Assembly: GCA_030737835.1 (NCBI GenBank)
Contig: CM060847.1
Coordinates: 21,726,433-21,790,432 of the forward strand
DNA: 64,000 bases
Reading direction: 5' to 3'
DNA from: Acorus gramineus
Lineage: Eukaryota > Streptophyta > Magnoliopsida > Acorales > Acoraceae
The position numbers were made by a program, and so were the translations under genes. The notes under the pieces were generated by a model, which was given only the letters and a program-made list of their open reading frames with translations, had not been told where the DNA came from and did no database searches. Below are positions 45,743-58,224 of this stretch, one piece after another. How positions within the stretch are numbered: position 1 is the first letter of the stretch; each line of letters opens with the position of its first letter.

Positions 45743-48700
45743 CTACGTCGTGACTTGTATCCTCCCGCCTCTGAATGTCACCTCCTCCGCGTTCGCGATG
45801 AACCGTCCCCAGTCCCTGACGCATCCTCTAAACATGTCCCACATGTTTTCTTTGTGCGCCCTCGCCCCTCGAAAGATGACCTCGTTCCGCGTCCGCCAGA
45901 TGGTCCATGCCCCCGCCGGTATGATGGTTTGTGCGATCGTCGCCTCCAAACTGTTGTCCGTCGGGTTTGGTCTTCCGGGCTGCGCTTCCCACATCTCCTC
46001 TAGCGACGTGAATGCTGTCCAGGCTCCCGTCTGCACCCCCACCTCGTCCCATAATTCCCTTGACACCGGGCACGAACAGAAAAGGTGCTGGACCGTTTCT
46101 ATGGGCTCCGCGCAAAGTGAACACGCCTTTGAGTCATTTGGTGCCCATCGAGCTCGATACGCTCTCGTAAGAAGGCGTTCGAGAGAGAGGAACCACATGA
46201 ACACCTTAATTTTCAAAGGTACCTTTGGCCGCCAAATTTGAGTGAACCTCGGGCACCTCGGAAGATTCCCAGCTCCGTTCGCTCTCCACCATGTGTAAGC
46301 GCTCTTGACTGAGAAAGTTCCTGTCGCGTTGGGTTGCCATCTTATCTGATCCGCGCTCCCTTCCAGAGTCCGTAGAGGGGTGATCCGGTCCATCAGCGTA
46401 GCGTATTGGTCAGTCTCTGTAGTGCTCAAACGTCCTCGAAGTAGCTCCACCTGCCAACTCCCAGTTCCCTCGTGAAAGAATTCGAAGACGGATCCCTCCT
46501 TCTTGGCGGCTAGTCTAAAAATGTCCGGAACCAGGTCGCTCAGCCGAGACTCCCCCGCCCATCGGTCAAGCCAAAAATGCACTGATCTGCCGTCCCCGAC
46601 CTTCCATACAAAAGCGTTGACTACCTCCGAGCGGTCCGCAAATAGACCTTTGCATATCTGGCTCGCTCTCGTGTTTAGGGATGGCCATCGGTGGTCCCCC
46701 ATACCCGCACCACCATATCTGTCCCTTACTATGTGCGTCCATATCGATGCTGCCCTTGATAGCCATCTCCACGCCCACCTGGTAATAAGGGCTTTGTTCA
46801 TACAGCTTAAGTTTAGGACGCCCAGGCCCCCTTCTCGCTTAGGCTTGCACACTGACTCCCAGTCCACCATATGTGGGGTCTTTCGGTCAGTCTCCCCTCC
46901 CTGCCAGAGGAATCTCCTCCGGATCCGATCGATTCTGTGTAGAACCCCGATCGGTAGCCTGAACACCGATAGGTAGAATAGAGGAAGGTTTGTCAGGACA
47001 GCTTGAAGGAGCGTCAATCTCCCCCCCCAGCTCAACATCTTGCCTTTCCACCCCGACAATCTCCTTTCGAAACGCTCGATTAGGGGATCCCATTGCTCCT
47101 TTGTTAGTCTTCCTTTCACGAGTGGTAGCCCCAGGTACCTCGTGGGGAACGGACTATATGGGCATCCCATACAATCGGCCAAACGCTTCTCCTCCTCTGT
47201 CGTGATGTGTATGCCGTGCATTGTGCTCTTCCGAAGGTTGAGTGTGAGCCCCGAGAGGAGTCCGAAACAGAATAGGATGAAGCGGAAACCCCGGACGCTT
47301 CGGTCGGTTGCTTCGCTAAGTAAGATTGTGTCGTCCGCGTATTGCAGGATCGTCACCCTGGTTCCCTCCTGCGAACTTGCTAGACCCTTGATCCATCCGG
47401 CCCCTGCTGCCTTCTCGCATAGCCGGCTCAGAACGTTGGCCACGATGACAAATAATATCGGGGAGAGAGGGTCTCCCTGCCGCAATCCCCTGTTGAGAGG
47501 GAAATAGCCCGTCACCTCTCCGTTTATCACGAGGGATGCACGCGCCGAGTCAATGCATTGCCGCACCATTCTGATCCATCTTGGATTGAAGCCGTGTGAT
47601 CCCAACACCTTCAGAAGGAATTCCCGATCCACGCTGTCGTATGCCTTCGCAAAATCTAGTTTGAATACTAGACCTTGCCGTTTATCTTTCTGTAGGGCCG
47701 CCACTAGTTCCTGTACCGTGAGGAATCCCTCTTGGAGGAGCCGGCCCGGTAGGAAGGCCGCTTGGGAGGGTTCAATGAGGTCCCCGCAGACTTGTTTTAA
47801 CCTGTTCGCCATGACCTTCGCGACGATCATATATGCCCCGTTGACCAGGCCGATCGGTCTGAAGTCCTCCACCCTCATTGCTCCCTCCTTTTTCGGGATA
47901 AGCACGAAGTTTGATGAGTTGAGACAGCCCACGGTCTGCGAGCCTGTGTAGAAATCTTCGCACATGGCCACCACGTCCTGCTTTACTATGGACCAGTATC
48001 TTTGGAAGAAGGATAAGTTGAAACCGTCGGGGCCTGGAGCTTTGTCTCCTTCTGCCTTCGCAATTGCCTGAAAGATCTCGATCTCCCCGAACGGGGCCTC
48101 CAAAAGGGCGAGCTGCTCGGGACTGAGGTGCGGCAGTTCCGGGTCCTCCCACCCCGGCTTCCAGCCCCGTCGTTTACAGAAGGAGCGCTTGAAGTGAGAC
48201 GTTAGGTTGCTCCGAATATCCTCCTGTTCTTCCCAGACACTATCTCCGATCTGAATTTTCGCGATATGATTTACTCTTCGACGTTGGCTCGCTGCCTGGT
48301 GGAAAAACTTTGTGTTGTTGTCTCCCGCTTTCAACCATATCGCTTTTGATTTTTGGCGCCATTCTATCTCCTCCATTTTTTGGATTAGCGCCAGCTCCCT
48401 TTTCGCATTGCATCGGACAGTCCGGTCGGCCTCTACCAAGGTTGCTTGTTCCTCCTCCCTGTCTAGGCGTAGGATGTCCTGGAGCAGAACGCATTTCTTT
48501 TCTGTTCTGGCTGCTCTCATCGTCCTGCTCCATTGCCAAAGAACCCGCTTGAGTCTGCGTAGTTTGAATGCGACCCTCCTTGCACCCCTAAAACCGCTGG
48601 CGCTAGCGTCCCAGGATTGCCGGATTAGTCCTTCCACCCCTTCGACCTCGCACCACCAGGATTCGAAACGAAAAGGCCCTCGGGGTCTTCTGGATGTGGA

Positions 48701-49392
48701 AGAGGACTCGAGGAGTAGTGGGACGTGATCCGAGGTCACCCTGGGCAGACCCCTGACCCCGCAGTGTGGGTACATTTCCTCCCATTCCTCGTCAATGAGC
48801 GCCCGATCCAGCCTAGCCAACGACGGTTCCTCGCGCATGTTACTCCAAGTGAATTCATGGTTCGAAATCGGCAGATCAATGAGCCCCTCCTCTTCAATCC
48901 AGTCTGAGAATGTAGTCATGGCTACCCAGCCCGGTTTCTTTCTTCCATCCTCCGGATGACGTTGAAGTCTCCCATGAAAGCCACCGGAACGGACCAGCGC
49001 GTTCGAATGGCGGAGAGCTCGTCCCAAAGGATTGCACGATCTGCGTCTTCGTTGGGTCCGTAGATGCTAGAGCAGCACCACCGACCCCCTGATTGCAAGT
49101 CTTCCATCAGTACTGACAGCGAAAAATTTCCCACCGACTGCTCCACTGCCCTCCATAATGACGAGTTCCAGCAAATCAGGATTCCCCCTGCTGCCCCTCT
49201 CGCTCCCTTGAACCCCCAACCGTCGAGTAGCCCCGCCCCCAGCTCCGTGATCGTCGGGCTATCCACCAGCTCCATCTTCGTCTCTTGAATGCAACAGATC
49301 TGAATTCTGTGTGTGGCCACCATGTCACGTAAAGCCCTCCTCTTTGCAGGATCATGTAGACCCCTAATGTTCCAGATGAGGCAGCTAAACAT
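45743..49392 (-). pseudogene. LINE ORF2: endonuclease, reverse transcriptase and zf-RVT, one frameshift
   Basis: The protein nicks target DNA and primes reverse transcription there. The N-terminal AP-type endonuclease shows FSCLIWNIRGLHDPAKRR, CCIQETKM and [11 protein letters not shown] frameshift near 48940-48960, in an A-rich stretch, moves to the frame that continues with [18 protein letters not shown] and [10 protein letters not shown] (the conserved SDH). The RT domain has [40 protein letters not shown] and the catalytic [13 protein letters not shown]. The C-terminal zinc-binding region ([20 protein letters not shown]) is zf-RVT. Apart from the frameshift the catalytic residues I can see are present, so the copy is fairly young. 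The ATG at 49392 is preferred because it directly precedes the endonuclease. Confidence 0.92.
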
Positions 49393-49441
49393 CAATCAAC
49401 TAGTAACTCCGCAAACTAGGACTCCCGGAACGGCGTCTGTC

Positions 49442-51221
49442 CTATTGGGATGCCTGCCTCCGATGATGCCGGTCGACATCTTCCAATCGCAAGGGGGTTG
49501 TCTGCTCCCCTGTGATGTCGTCCTCTCCCCTGCCTGATGAGCTGGCTTCGTGGTCCTCCTGCCTGAAGGGTCCACATGCGCCAAACTCCCCCCTCACGCT
49601 GTTCACGAAGCCGGAAATGTTGCTCTGTTCCTTGATCGTCAAGCCCAACGCTAGTGCGCGTCCATGGGCTAGAATCGTCCCTGGGGGCATATGATGACGA
49701 ACAACTTCCTTCTCCGCGGGAAACGGAGTTTCCTCGCCCACGCCTCCATTGGAGGTTGCTACTAGGGAGTTTGGGACCATTTGTGGGCTTCTCTGGTTTG
49801 GGATTTCGAAGGAGCCGAATAGGATAGGCGTCTCTTCTACTTGGCCCATTGAGTCCCTTCTGATCCACACCCAGTTTTGACCTTGGCCCAGCAGACCCGG
49901 CCCATTACGCCCTCCCTCTGGCCCACCTTCCACCGAGCTTTCCCTCCCTTGTGTTCCCTGCGCAAGCGTACCCGACCCCCTGTTATCTGCGGAGGTCTGT
50001 ACGCTCCTCTTTACACCCTGAGTGTCAGGGGGTGGTGATTTTTTCGACTCGTCCGATACCACCCGATGGACTTCTGAACGAATTGTGGGGCCCGAGACGC
50101 GCGGCTGGCTTTGCGTGCTCCACACCCTGGCGTGCCCATTGGTGACAGTTCCGTCAGAACGTACCGTGTCCCTCCTCGGAGACCTGGTCCTCGTTCGTCG
50201 TGACTTGCGCTGAGTCGTTCTGGAGTCGTGACTCGGGATCGTCCTTCTCCTTTGTGGTTCCCTGCCTCTCGCCCTCTCCTGCGGTGAAGAACAGCTGCTC
50301 GACCTAGATGTCCCATTGACGACCTCTATCCAGGCTCGCTTCGACGCCATATGCTCCTTTTGAGCGTCGATTTGAATAAGGAAAGCCTCTCGGCCATGTG
50401 CTACCCGCATGGTCCGTGGCCAGTTTCTGAGCACCCCCGCCGCCAGGGAGAACTCAGTGAACGTCGCCCCGGACTGGTCCACTCCGCTCCCCCCAAATGC
50501 AGTAATTTTTCCGAAACCGAACATGAGTTCCCTAAGACACTCGGGCGATTGCCAATGGAGTGGCAAGCCGACTAGCTTCATCTTCCATCTATATGTGTCC
50601 GCGGGGCGAGTCCCGAACTCAGGGGACCACGCCCCTATGTGAACCGAGCCCCCCTCTCCATGGATGGTTCTCCGCCTCACCATCCGGCCCCTAAGCCGGG
50701 GGTCCATCACTTTGATTAAGACCCTTCCTGGTCCCAACACTCTGTCCACTGCCCAATCCTTCTTCCCCCACCTGTCAGCTATTATGCGAGTCATCTCCTC
50801 CGAAGGGGGTGCCCGCCCTGACGCCGTGGCCACCACGCAGCACCGCAGTGATCTCTCCTCCTCCGACGGGTTAAAGCTGTCTCCCAATTGTATTTCCAGC
50901 GCCTCGTCGACCGAAACGGTGGGTCTCCGGTTGTGGGGGACGCGGTCCGCCGGACATTCAAACGCCCGATGCCCCCGTCCCCCTGCATCGCAAGCACATG
51001 ACGGGATCCCGGCATTCCCGACGCCAATGGCCCAGGGCTAGGCATCTGAAGCAGCGAGAGCCCTTAGGGCTTAGTAGCCCTTCTTTCCGTGTAGGCCGTC
51101 TTGTTTGACCGCTCGTCCTTCTCCCTGCCGTGTCCTTCGTAGCTCCTGTCCGCCTTTCTCTCCGTTTCGACCTCACCCTCCAGCCCTCCGCGCTCGCCTC
51201 ACGCTCGACCCTTCTCGTCAT
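49442..51221 (-). pseudogene. LINE ORF1: zinc-knuckle and DUF4283-like RNA-binding protein
   Basis: ORF1 protein coats LINE RNA. The start at 51221 gives a basic N-terminus (MTRRVEREASAEGWRVRSKR), followed by a CCHC knuckle CFRCLALGHWRREC. A second knuckle, CLRC...GH...C, is split between frames by a one-base shift in a G-run near 50970. The longer frame (50887 to 49442) then has a DUF4283-like block (LRCCVVATASGRAPPSEEM, WAVDRVLGPGRVLIKVMDP, KMKLVGLPLHWQSPECLREL) and a disordered, basic Ser/Arg-rich tail. Knuckles before the DUF4283 block occur in some plant LINE families. It ends 50 bases before ORF2. Confidence 0.85.
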
Positions 51222-51319
51222 CCCTTCATGTATATTGCTTCATCCCTTAGGGCTAGGAGACGTCGTTGCATCAACAAAATCGAATATTGTTGATTGATCA
51301 TCCGAAGACGGACCTCATA

Positions 51320-51451
51320 TCAGTGCTGGGCCCACTGGATGTTCTTGATGTCGATCCCCTCCTTCACCATCTCGTACAGCGGGCTCATCTCCCTAAGCTT
51401 CTCCACCTGCCGCACTGTGAGCTCCACCGCGCGATCAATCTCCTCCACCTG
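51320..51451 (-). pseudogene. Unidentified coding fragment captured at the LINE 5' end
   Basis: On the minus strand 43 codons end in TGA: they start QVEEIDRAVELTVRQVEKLR and end EGIDIKNIQWAQH. The composition is charged and helical with heptad spacing, clearly protein-like and unlike LINE ORF1. An AG precedes the first codon. It lies between the LINE ORF1 start (51221) and the 5' target duplication (51538), so it entered with the element. A reverse-transcriptase template switch onto a host mRNA is a likely source. I do not recognise the parent gene. Confidence 0.5.
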
Positions 51452-51551
51452 CTAACTTGTCCTTACCACCCTTTTACAGTGGAATATATGGAAGCTTAGG
51501 GAGTTTTGTCTCATATGGAATATATGAGACAAGACCAGTTTATTTTACTAT

Positions 51552-52914
51552 TAATCTGTTCAATCAACACACACAACTAAAAATGTCAATCCATGCTTAA
51601 GAGGGGCAGTTTTGGTGATTCAGATAATCACGTTTGAGCTATTTCAATTGCAATGGTACGGTATGATATAACTAGCATTCTTAATATATATTTCAGGGAT
51701 TTCGATGAAAGATTTAAAAAAATCGATTAGAGAAACAAAATTGTTAGTTAAACTCAAGTAATATACATTTGTTTCTTTCACAAATCATTGCATTTGATGT
51801 TTTCTTTAATATGTAATTTGACTTTTTCAAATATTCTATGTATTATTTATATTATTTGAAATATATTTAATAAATATTTTATGTAAATTAAATTTTTTAA
51901 AATATTTTTAAAATTTCATATATTTTATTAATTATATTTTAATTATCACGTACATCGTGGGTGAGGCAAGACTAGTTTATATTAGTTCAATAGATTGAGT
52001 GGAATAACACAATTTTAGAAGACCTGTCATATCAATACCAACATATTCGAACAAATTGTGGCATAGATATACCCAATGTTCTGAAATGCGGTATACAATT
52101 TCTGTGTGTGCAAGGTACCGTATAGAGTATATGCGGTATACGGGAGTATACGGTTTTATATTTTTATTAATAAAAAATATAATTTTTAAACATATTAAAA
52201 TAAATATTAAAAACATATATACAAAGAATATGTTAAAGACACTAAGATATTTCTATTTTAACCAAAATTTTCTAATACACTTGACATCACTGACACACAC
52301 ACATATATACATCAAATAAAAAAATAACAAAAAAATAACTAAAAAAAATTTCACTCAAAAGTGAAACACTGAAACTGTCCCATGCCCATCTGTCCCCGTC
52401 TATCCCATGTACATCTGTCCCCAATAACATTTCTACTCAGGGTTATCCTTACAAACATAAATAATCCTATATAAATCATTATTAAAGTGGGACACATGTA
52501 TAAGTCCTTAAAAATTTATAAAAATTCAATTATCATCTCTGAGGTGAAATTTTCATTCAAACTAATGTTAAAATATTTATCACAATGTATTTGTGTAGAC
52601 ATTATAGTTATTATAAATCATAAATACAAATTAATCCACGCAGAAAATCAAATTATCTTTAAAGAACTTTTATATTTCCTTATATTCTACCTTGACATTG
52701 TTTGGAGGATTTGAAAAATTGTGGATAATTTAATCTTTTATGGTATGAGTTAAAGTTAACTAAGATAAATTATGGTTAAATTTTATTGACGATAAGGATG
52801 TATATGGGTTTTTTTTCCTGAGTTTTCAACCCTAACTTTAATAGGGATTCATATGAGATTATCAATGTTTACAGGGATATAAATATCTTTTAACCCTTTT
52901 AATAAATGCTTTTT
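51552..52914. other. AT-rich intergenic stretch, nothing recognised
   Basis: The sequence is rich in ATATTTTT runs. Several copies of GCGGTATAC or GTATACGG lie at about 52088-52155, perhaps a remnant of a small repeat. There is no coding sequence or RNA gene that I can support. Confidence 0.5.
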
Positions 52915-54315
52915 GTTTGCACGTCCGAGAGAGAGAGAGTTTGACTCTCAAGTCTCACCATTAACCAACAGAAAAGTCTCACCATTACCAGCTCGAGTCA
53001 TGATACCCAGGCCCCATAATATAAGCCCCACTCACAAGCCCCATGAGGTGTCATCATTTCATTGGTTGGTTTTTTGGTTTGTTGACTTTTTCAAAAAATG
53101 ATAAAATGACAAAATACAAATTTGCCCTTCATTAAAAATTTGTCTTATTAACCCAAATCCCCCCATTTTCTCTATTTGGTTATGACTCTTCCATGTAAAT
53201 CTTAAAATCCATTTACCTATTTCAAATTTTGAATTTTAAAATCATTACCTAAATTATAATTGAACCTAGATTACACCAAAAATTACTGAAATTGTTTTCA
53301 TTAAAATCCTTCAAACGACTCATTTTCTCTAGGTAGTTATTGTATTCAAATTTAAATAAAAAACACATATAGTTAACATATGAAACAGTTACATTTTATA
53401 TTGGTAGTTACAAATACATTTCTTAAATGTTTACATCTCTCACAACGATTTGTTACATTTATATAGATGGAACAAACAATTATATTTACCTAAATGTCAA
53501 ACAGTTACATTTACTATTTAAAATTATCTATTTCAATTTCTAGTGCACTGCCTTCCAAAGAAAATGTATCAGAATCCTCTATAAAAGTATGTACTTCACT
53601 GTTACATTTATACATCATTTCTATTTGCATTGTTAAAAGAAATGCACAACATGAGATAATGTTACATTTCAGAGTGTTACATTTATGAATGTAACAAAAT
53701 TGTGTAAATGAATATCCGAGTTCGGGAGTCTAATATAAACATCACATGAACCAGTAACAATTAAATGTAACAATATCAAAATTACATTTATAAAATTATA
53801 ACGAAACAAATATAAAAAAAAGTGTGAAATAGTGATCAAAACATAAAAAAAATTCATTTTTTGAATTGAAACATGTAACATAGATTGAATATTTGATCAT
53901 CAAAAATTTAATTTCAAATTCGATGTGACTTTCATTCAATAAGATAAAAAAAAAAAAAAAAAAACAATTGACAAACCTGATCCGGAAGAGAGATCCAACT
54001 CGATAAAGAACAAATCAGTTTTTCAAACTTCTTCAGATTAAAATTTCAGGACTGCTACGAATATGTTCATCGTAAATTATAGGGATTAATGATTTTACAC
54101 AATGCAAGGAAGAAGAAATACAATAATTAATGAAATCTCCACAATCCTAGGAATAAATCATGTTTTCCTTGTTTAGAGGTGGTTATCAATTAGAGGGTAT
54201 AATAGGTAATGTCCTATTGCTACATCATGGGGCCTGTGATGGGGCCTGGAAAGTTGGGGTCTAGGAATCATTATTGTTACCAGCTTTGTTTTTTCACATA
54301 TGAGAGAGGGACAAC
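52915..54315. mobile_element. Possible MULE-like non-autonomous DNA transposon
   Basis: The left part (about 52980-53060) has CAGGCCCCATAATATAAGCC and CAAGCCCCATGAGGTGT. The reverse complement of the right part (about 54205-54290) has CCAGGCCCCATCACAGGCCC and CATGATGT. Both ends also have an AGAGAGAG or CTCTCTC run. The interior is AT-rich with repeated GTTACATTTA (at least eight times, both orientations, 53385-53790) and no transposase. The degenerate match and lack of a clear target duplication limit confidence. Confidence 0.35.
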
Positions 54316-54560
54316 TATGTGAAGGTGGAGGTCGGCAATTGAAGAAGTGGAGGTTGGCGCTGGAGTAGTAGGAGGGGAGGTCGCTGCGGTGGGTCAAAGG
54401 AGGAGAAGCAGTCGGTGAAGAAGCAGATTGTTGCAGTGAAGGTCGGTGGTCGAAGGAGTAGCAGATTACTGCGGTGGAGGTCAGTGGTCGAAGGGAAGGA
54501 GCAGTTCGATTTGTTAGGGTCGGCTGTTTCGAAGGAGAAGAAGACCCTGTTTGTAATTTT
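54316..54560. repeat. G/A-rich degenerate tandem tract
   Basis: The words GTGGAGGTCGGTGGTCGAAG, GGAGGTCAGTGGTCGAAGG and GAAGAAGCAG repeat irregularly. No stable frame or known family is visible. Confidence 0.55.
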
Positions 54561-54673
54561 TATACCCGTCTAAATTTTCTGAACTGATGCGCCCACTTAA
54601 GCCGGCACATACCGCATATGGGCACTTTTCAGCCTACGCGATTCGGTAGACACACTGAACTGCCTGTGTGGTC

Positions 54674-57600
54674 GCATATGTCACGGCGTCCCCGAGACGC
54701 GGCAAGTGTATATAAAATATCAGAATCTACACAGGAGGTCAATAATATATCATACACAAGCAACCAGAATGACACACAGACAACAAAAGCAGGGCTGACA
54801 TGATATATACACCAAATGCGGAAGCTAAGACTGAATCTGTAATTAAAACACACTACAGACTCCATACATAATCACATGTCCTGTGAGAGCCAATATACAT
54901 ACAAAGACATCCAAATACAACACAAGACGCATGCCCAAGCACGGAAAATAATACATACAAGCTCAAGGGATGCTGATATTCTCTGCAACTCGCGGGACGT
55001 GGCGCTACTCCGCTACTGATGAAATCCCTCGGGGAGCTCCTCCTCCAGATCCGACTCAGATGACACTGAAGAAAATATTATGTGAGGGGTGAGCCACACG
55101 CTCAGTGAACGGCACAACCCATGCATCACAGACAATATTGACCACAACCAGATAATCCTTAACATCCACAACCACATAATCCTTAGCCACAAATAACAAC
55201 AATTCCTCAAACTAGTGGGTCGCTAACGCCAACCCACTACACCCTCACCCTCACCCTTCATGGGTGACCAAGGATATTGGGACTAATCAACACAAAAACC
55301 AACGGGTCGCTTCCGCCAACCCGCTACACCCTCACCCTCACCCCCTCAACAGGAGTGACATAGGATATTGGGACTGACAATCATCCATAGAAAAATCCAG
55401 TGGGTCGCTCATCGCCAACCCACTACACCCTCACCCTCACCCTACAACGGGTGACATAGGCTCTTGGGACTGACTAGGCTGTTGGTCACCCTTGGTCCAC
55501 CGATAGTCTCTCCTCCACTCCGCAGGCCGCTTGGTTTTCACCCTCAACTTCGGCCCAGTCCGAAACCAAATCAGGAGGCGCCTACTGATGGGAACCCTTG
55601 GAAGGGACGACCTTTCTAACGCTGGGGCAGTCTCTACCGGATCCAACGAAGGGGACAGAACAGCCTATCCATCGCATATGATCCACTCGGATCCGCAGAC
55701 AACACATCATAACAACACTACTGTTCTGAATTCCTCAGAACCCACCAGGGCGCATAACTACGATGCGGGGAACATGCATAAGGTTATAACAAGGGTGGAA
55801 TATCATTGGGGGAAAGAAACTCGGGAGGGCAGCGTGAGTCCCCATTATAGGGCACCCCGACAACCAAACAAGGAACACGGTGTACCCTAGCCCGGGTATC
55901 ACCGCTGTCCTCGCAAGACCCCTCCCCTATAATATTCACTATAACATGCAATTTAACAAATACTAGCATTTAATTTAATAAATAAACTAGTAGGGCACAT
56001 TCATCGGTCGGGCTTCCTAACATGGAACCAGGGGACATGCTGCACGGCTCTTATACAGATCCTAAGGGTGCAAGTCCCTAACATGCAAAGTCTAGGGTAA
56101 CATGCATTCTACAATTAAATCATGCTCGCATGATATACATATTACACATGCCAATATCTATCCATGGTGCCCCAGGAGAGGTCGGTATACGCCCAAGTGC
56201 GTATAACACCTCTCTACTGGGTTGGATTGTCCCACTCACCGGAATCAGGGTCGTCGCGCGACCGTCCGTCTAGATCTGCAAGACAGACATTCACTATGGT
56301 GAGAACATCACATAAATACACAAAATACATCTAAAATACCCAACACTTGGACAAACGTACATACGGCCCGTACGCACGTGTATCCGAGCAACCCGACTCA
56401 CTACCGAACCCACCGGCAACCGCACGCACGGCCACCCGCCCCGGGCGCACCGCCGAGCCTCCGGCCCGCGCGCCCGGACAGCCTGCCGAGCATCCGCCCG
56501 CAAGCCCCGGACACACTGCACGCCCGGGCGCACGCACGCGCACGCCCGTGCGCACCGCGCGTCTGGCCCTGGTGCACCCGCACGCACCGCGCCCCCGCGC
56601 AGCGCCCGCACGCACACCACGCGAGCACGCCGCACCCCCCGCGCGCCCAGCGCCTCGCCCCCCCGCGCACCCCGCGTGCACCGCCAGCTCCGCCCCCCCG
56701 CGCGCACCCCGCGCGCACCGCCAACTCCGCCCCGCGCGCACCCCGCGCGCACCATTAGCCGCCTCACCGCGCCCCGCGCGCACCCTGCACGACGCCCCGC
56801 AGCGGTGCCCAGCGCCCAGCGCCCAGCACCCTCGGCCAGCACCCGGTACCCGCGACCCAGCGCCCAGCACCCGGGACCCTCACACAGCGTCCACGCGCAC
56901 GCCCGCGCAACACGCGCCCAGCGCGCCTCGCAGCACGCGCCCCGCGCGCCTGCCAGCCTGCCCGCGCTGCTGCCCGCGTTGCCTGCCTGCGCGCGTCGCC
57001 GAGTGGCCCGAGCACCGCTCGCCTGCACGCCCGGGCACTGCCCGCCTGATGCCCGAGCGCCCCTGCTCTGCTCGCCTGCGCGCCCAGCCAGCTCGCCCGG
57101 CCTGCCAGCGCGCACAGCCCAGCTAGCCTACCCGCACGCATCTCCCTGCACCCCCTGAGCGCACGCCCGCGCACGCACCCGCGCGCACGCGCTCGCGCGC
57201 CCAGCAAACTGGTGCGCCCGCTCCCAGCCTACCCGGCTAGTCCTACCCAGCTCCTTGCACGACCAGCACGCACAGCACGCCCTGCACGCGCGCTCAGCTG
57301 GCCACCAGCGCCCCCGAGTGCACGCCCGCGCGCACACCCGCGCGCACGCACGCGCGCACACCCCCGCGCGTCCAGCCCCCGCGCTGCCTGCGCTGCTGCC
57401 GCTGCTGCTTGCTGCCCGGAACAGACCCCACTGCCCGAGACCATCCCCCACCCATACCCGAGCACCTCTACCACCACCCACCGACCTCCGACCACCTCCA
57501 CAGCCCTCCGACGGCCACCCACAGCCGCCGACCTCCACCCAACCCCAAAACCCACCTCCTAACATTCATCTAAACAAGAAAGAGAGGAAAAAGAGTCTTA

Positions 57601-58193
57601 CCAAGGGGAGGAAAGGAAATCCGATTGCTCTCCGCGCACCGAAACCTCTCCCAAAAGGATTCCAACGCCCGGATCTACCTCCACCACTGAGATGGCTCAA
57701 AACAGAGGAGAAGAGATGGCGGACGGACGGCCAAAACTTGCCGGAATTGGGATTTGAAACCACCGGGGTGTAGATCGGGACCCGATCTACACTTCCTAGG
57801 TTTTAACTTTTAAGGTTTGAGGGGTCTAAGGGCCTCAAACGGAAGAAAAACGGAGGAGAGGAGAGAGAGGGCTCAAGGTAGGGGATGATGAATAGTGCCA
57901 GGATATTTTTAGCTTTCACTTATATAGCGGGCGACTTAAAATACCCGGATACGCCCCGGAACTGTGAAATTTTGGAAACGTTACCGGAATTCGATGAAAT
58001 TTTCGTGAGAGGCTTAAAATGGCACCAGGACACCAAATATACAGTTAGATTTCCAATCGGAGTCCTCTAGCTTAGACGATAGCTAACAGTCCAAAAATTA
58101 GCGGTACCGATCGAAAACCGAAAAAAAATGAAAACTGCCAGAACGCTCCAACGGTTACCAGCAGGCTAAAAGTGACACATATATAACAGCATA
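54674..58193 (-). mobile_element. Solo LTR of a Tekay-like retrotransposon (with GCATA target duplication)
   Basis: The LTR spans 54679-58188, from TGTCACGGCGTCCCCG to GTGACACATATATAACA. GCATA lies on both sides (54674-54678 and 58189-58193). It is close in sequence to the LTR at 11735-14872: shared blocks include GTCCTGTGAGAGCC, GAGGGGTGAGCCACACGCTC and CCACTCACCGGAA. The internal region is gone, which marks recombination between two LTRs. It contains CCCTCACCCTCAC repeats at about 55240-55445 and a GC-rich block at 56390-57430. Confidence 0.9.
56390..57430. repeat. Very GC-rich CpG-dense block within the solo LTR
   Basis: About 1 kb is made of CGCGCGCACC, GCCCAGCGCC and CGCACGCCCG words. 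Because stop codons are AT-rich, several frames in both directions stay open for 100-270 codons. The matching block of the Tekay 5' LTR is at 13380-14010. None of the open frames has a domain. Confidence 0.85.
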
Positions 58194-58224
58194 TGCGGTC
58201 CCACAGACAGCATATGAGAACACT

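Larger units (their letters stand above)
45529..51551 (-). mobile_element. Full-length L1-like LINE with 14-bp target duplication
   Basis: GTTTATTTTACTAT occurs at 45529-45542 and again at 51538-51551, bounding an element at 45543-51537. On the minus strand it starts near 51537, encodes ORF1 (51221 to 49442) and ORF2 (49392 to 45743), and ends with a poly(A) tail seen as T-runs at 45545-45560. A fully retained 5' end is unusual, since most LINE copies are 5'-truncated. Both ORFs have frameshifts. It is GC-richer than the flanking DNA. Confidence 0.92.

Noticed and set aside
56294..57773. Long open frames (up to 273 codons) in the GC-rich part of the second solo LTR
   Set aside because: Same reason as at 13.2-14.3 kb: low AT content, no codon bias or motif, several frames open at once.
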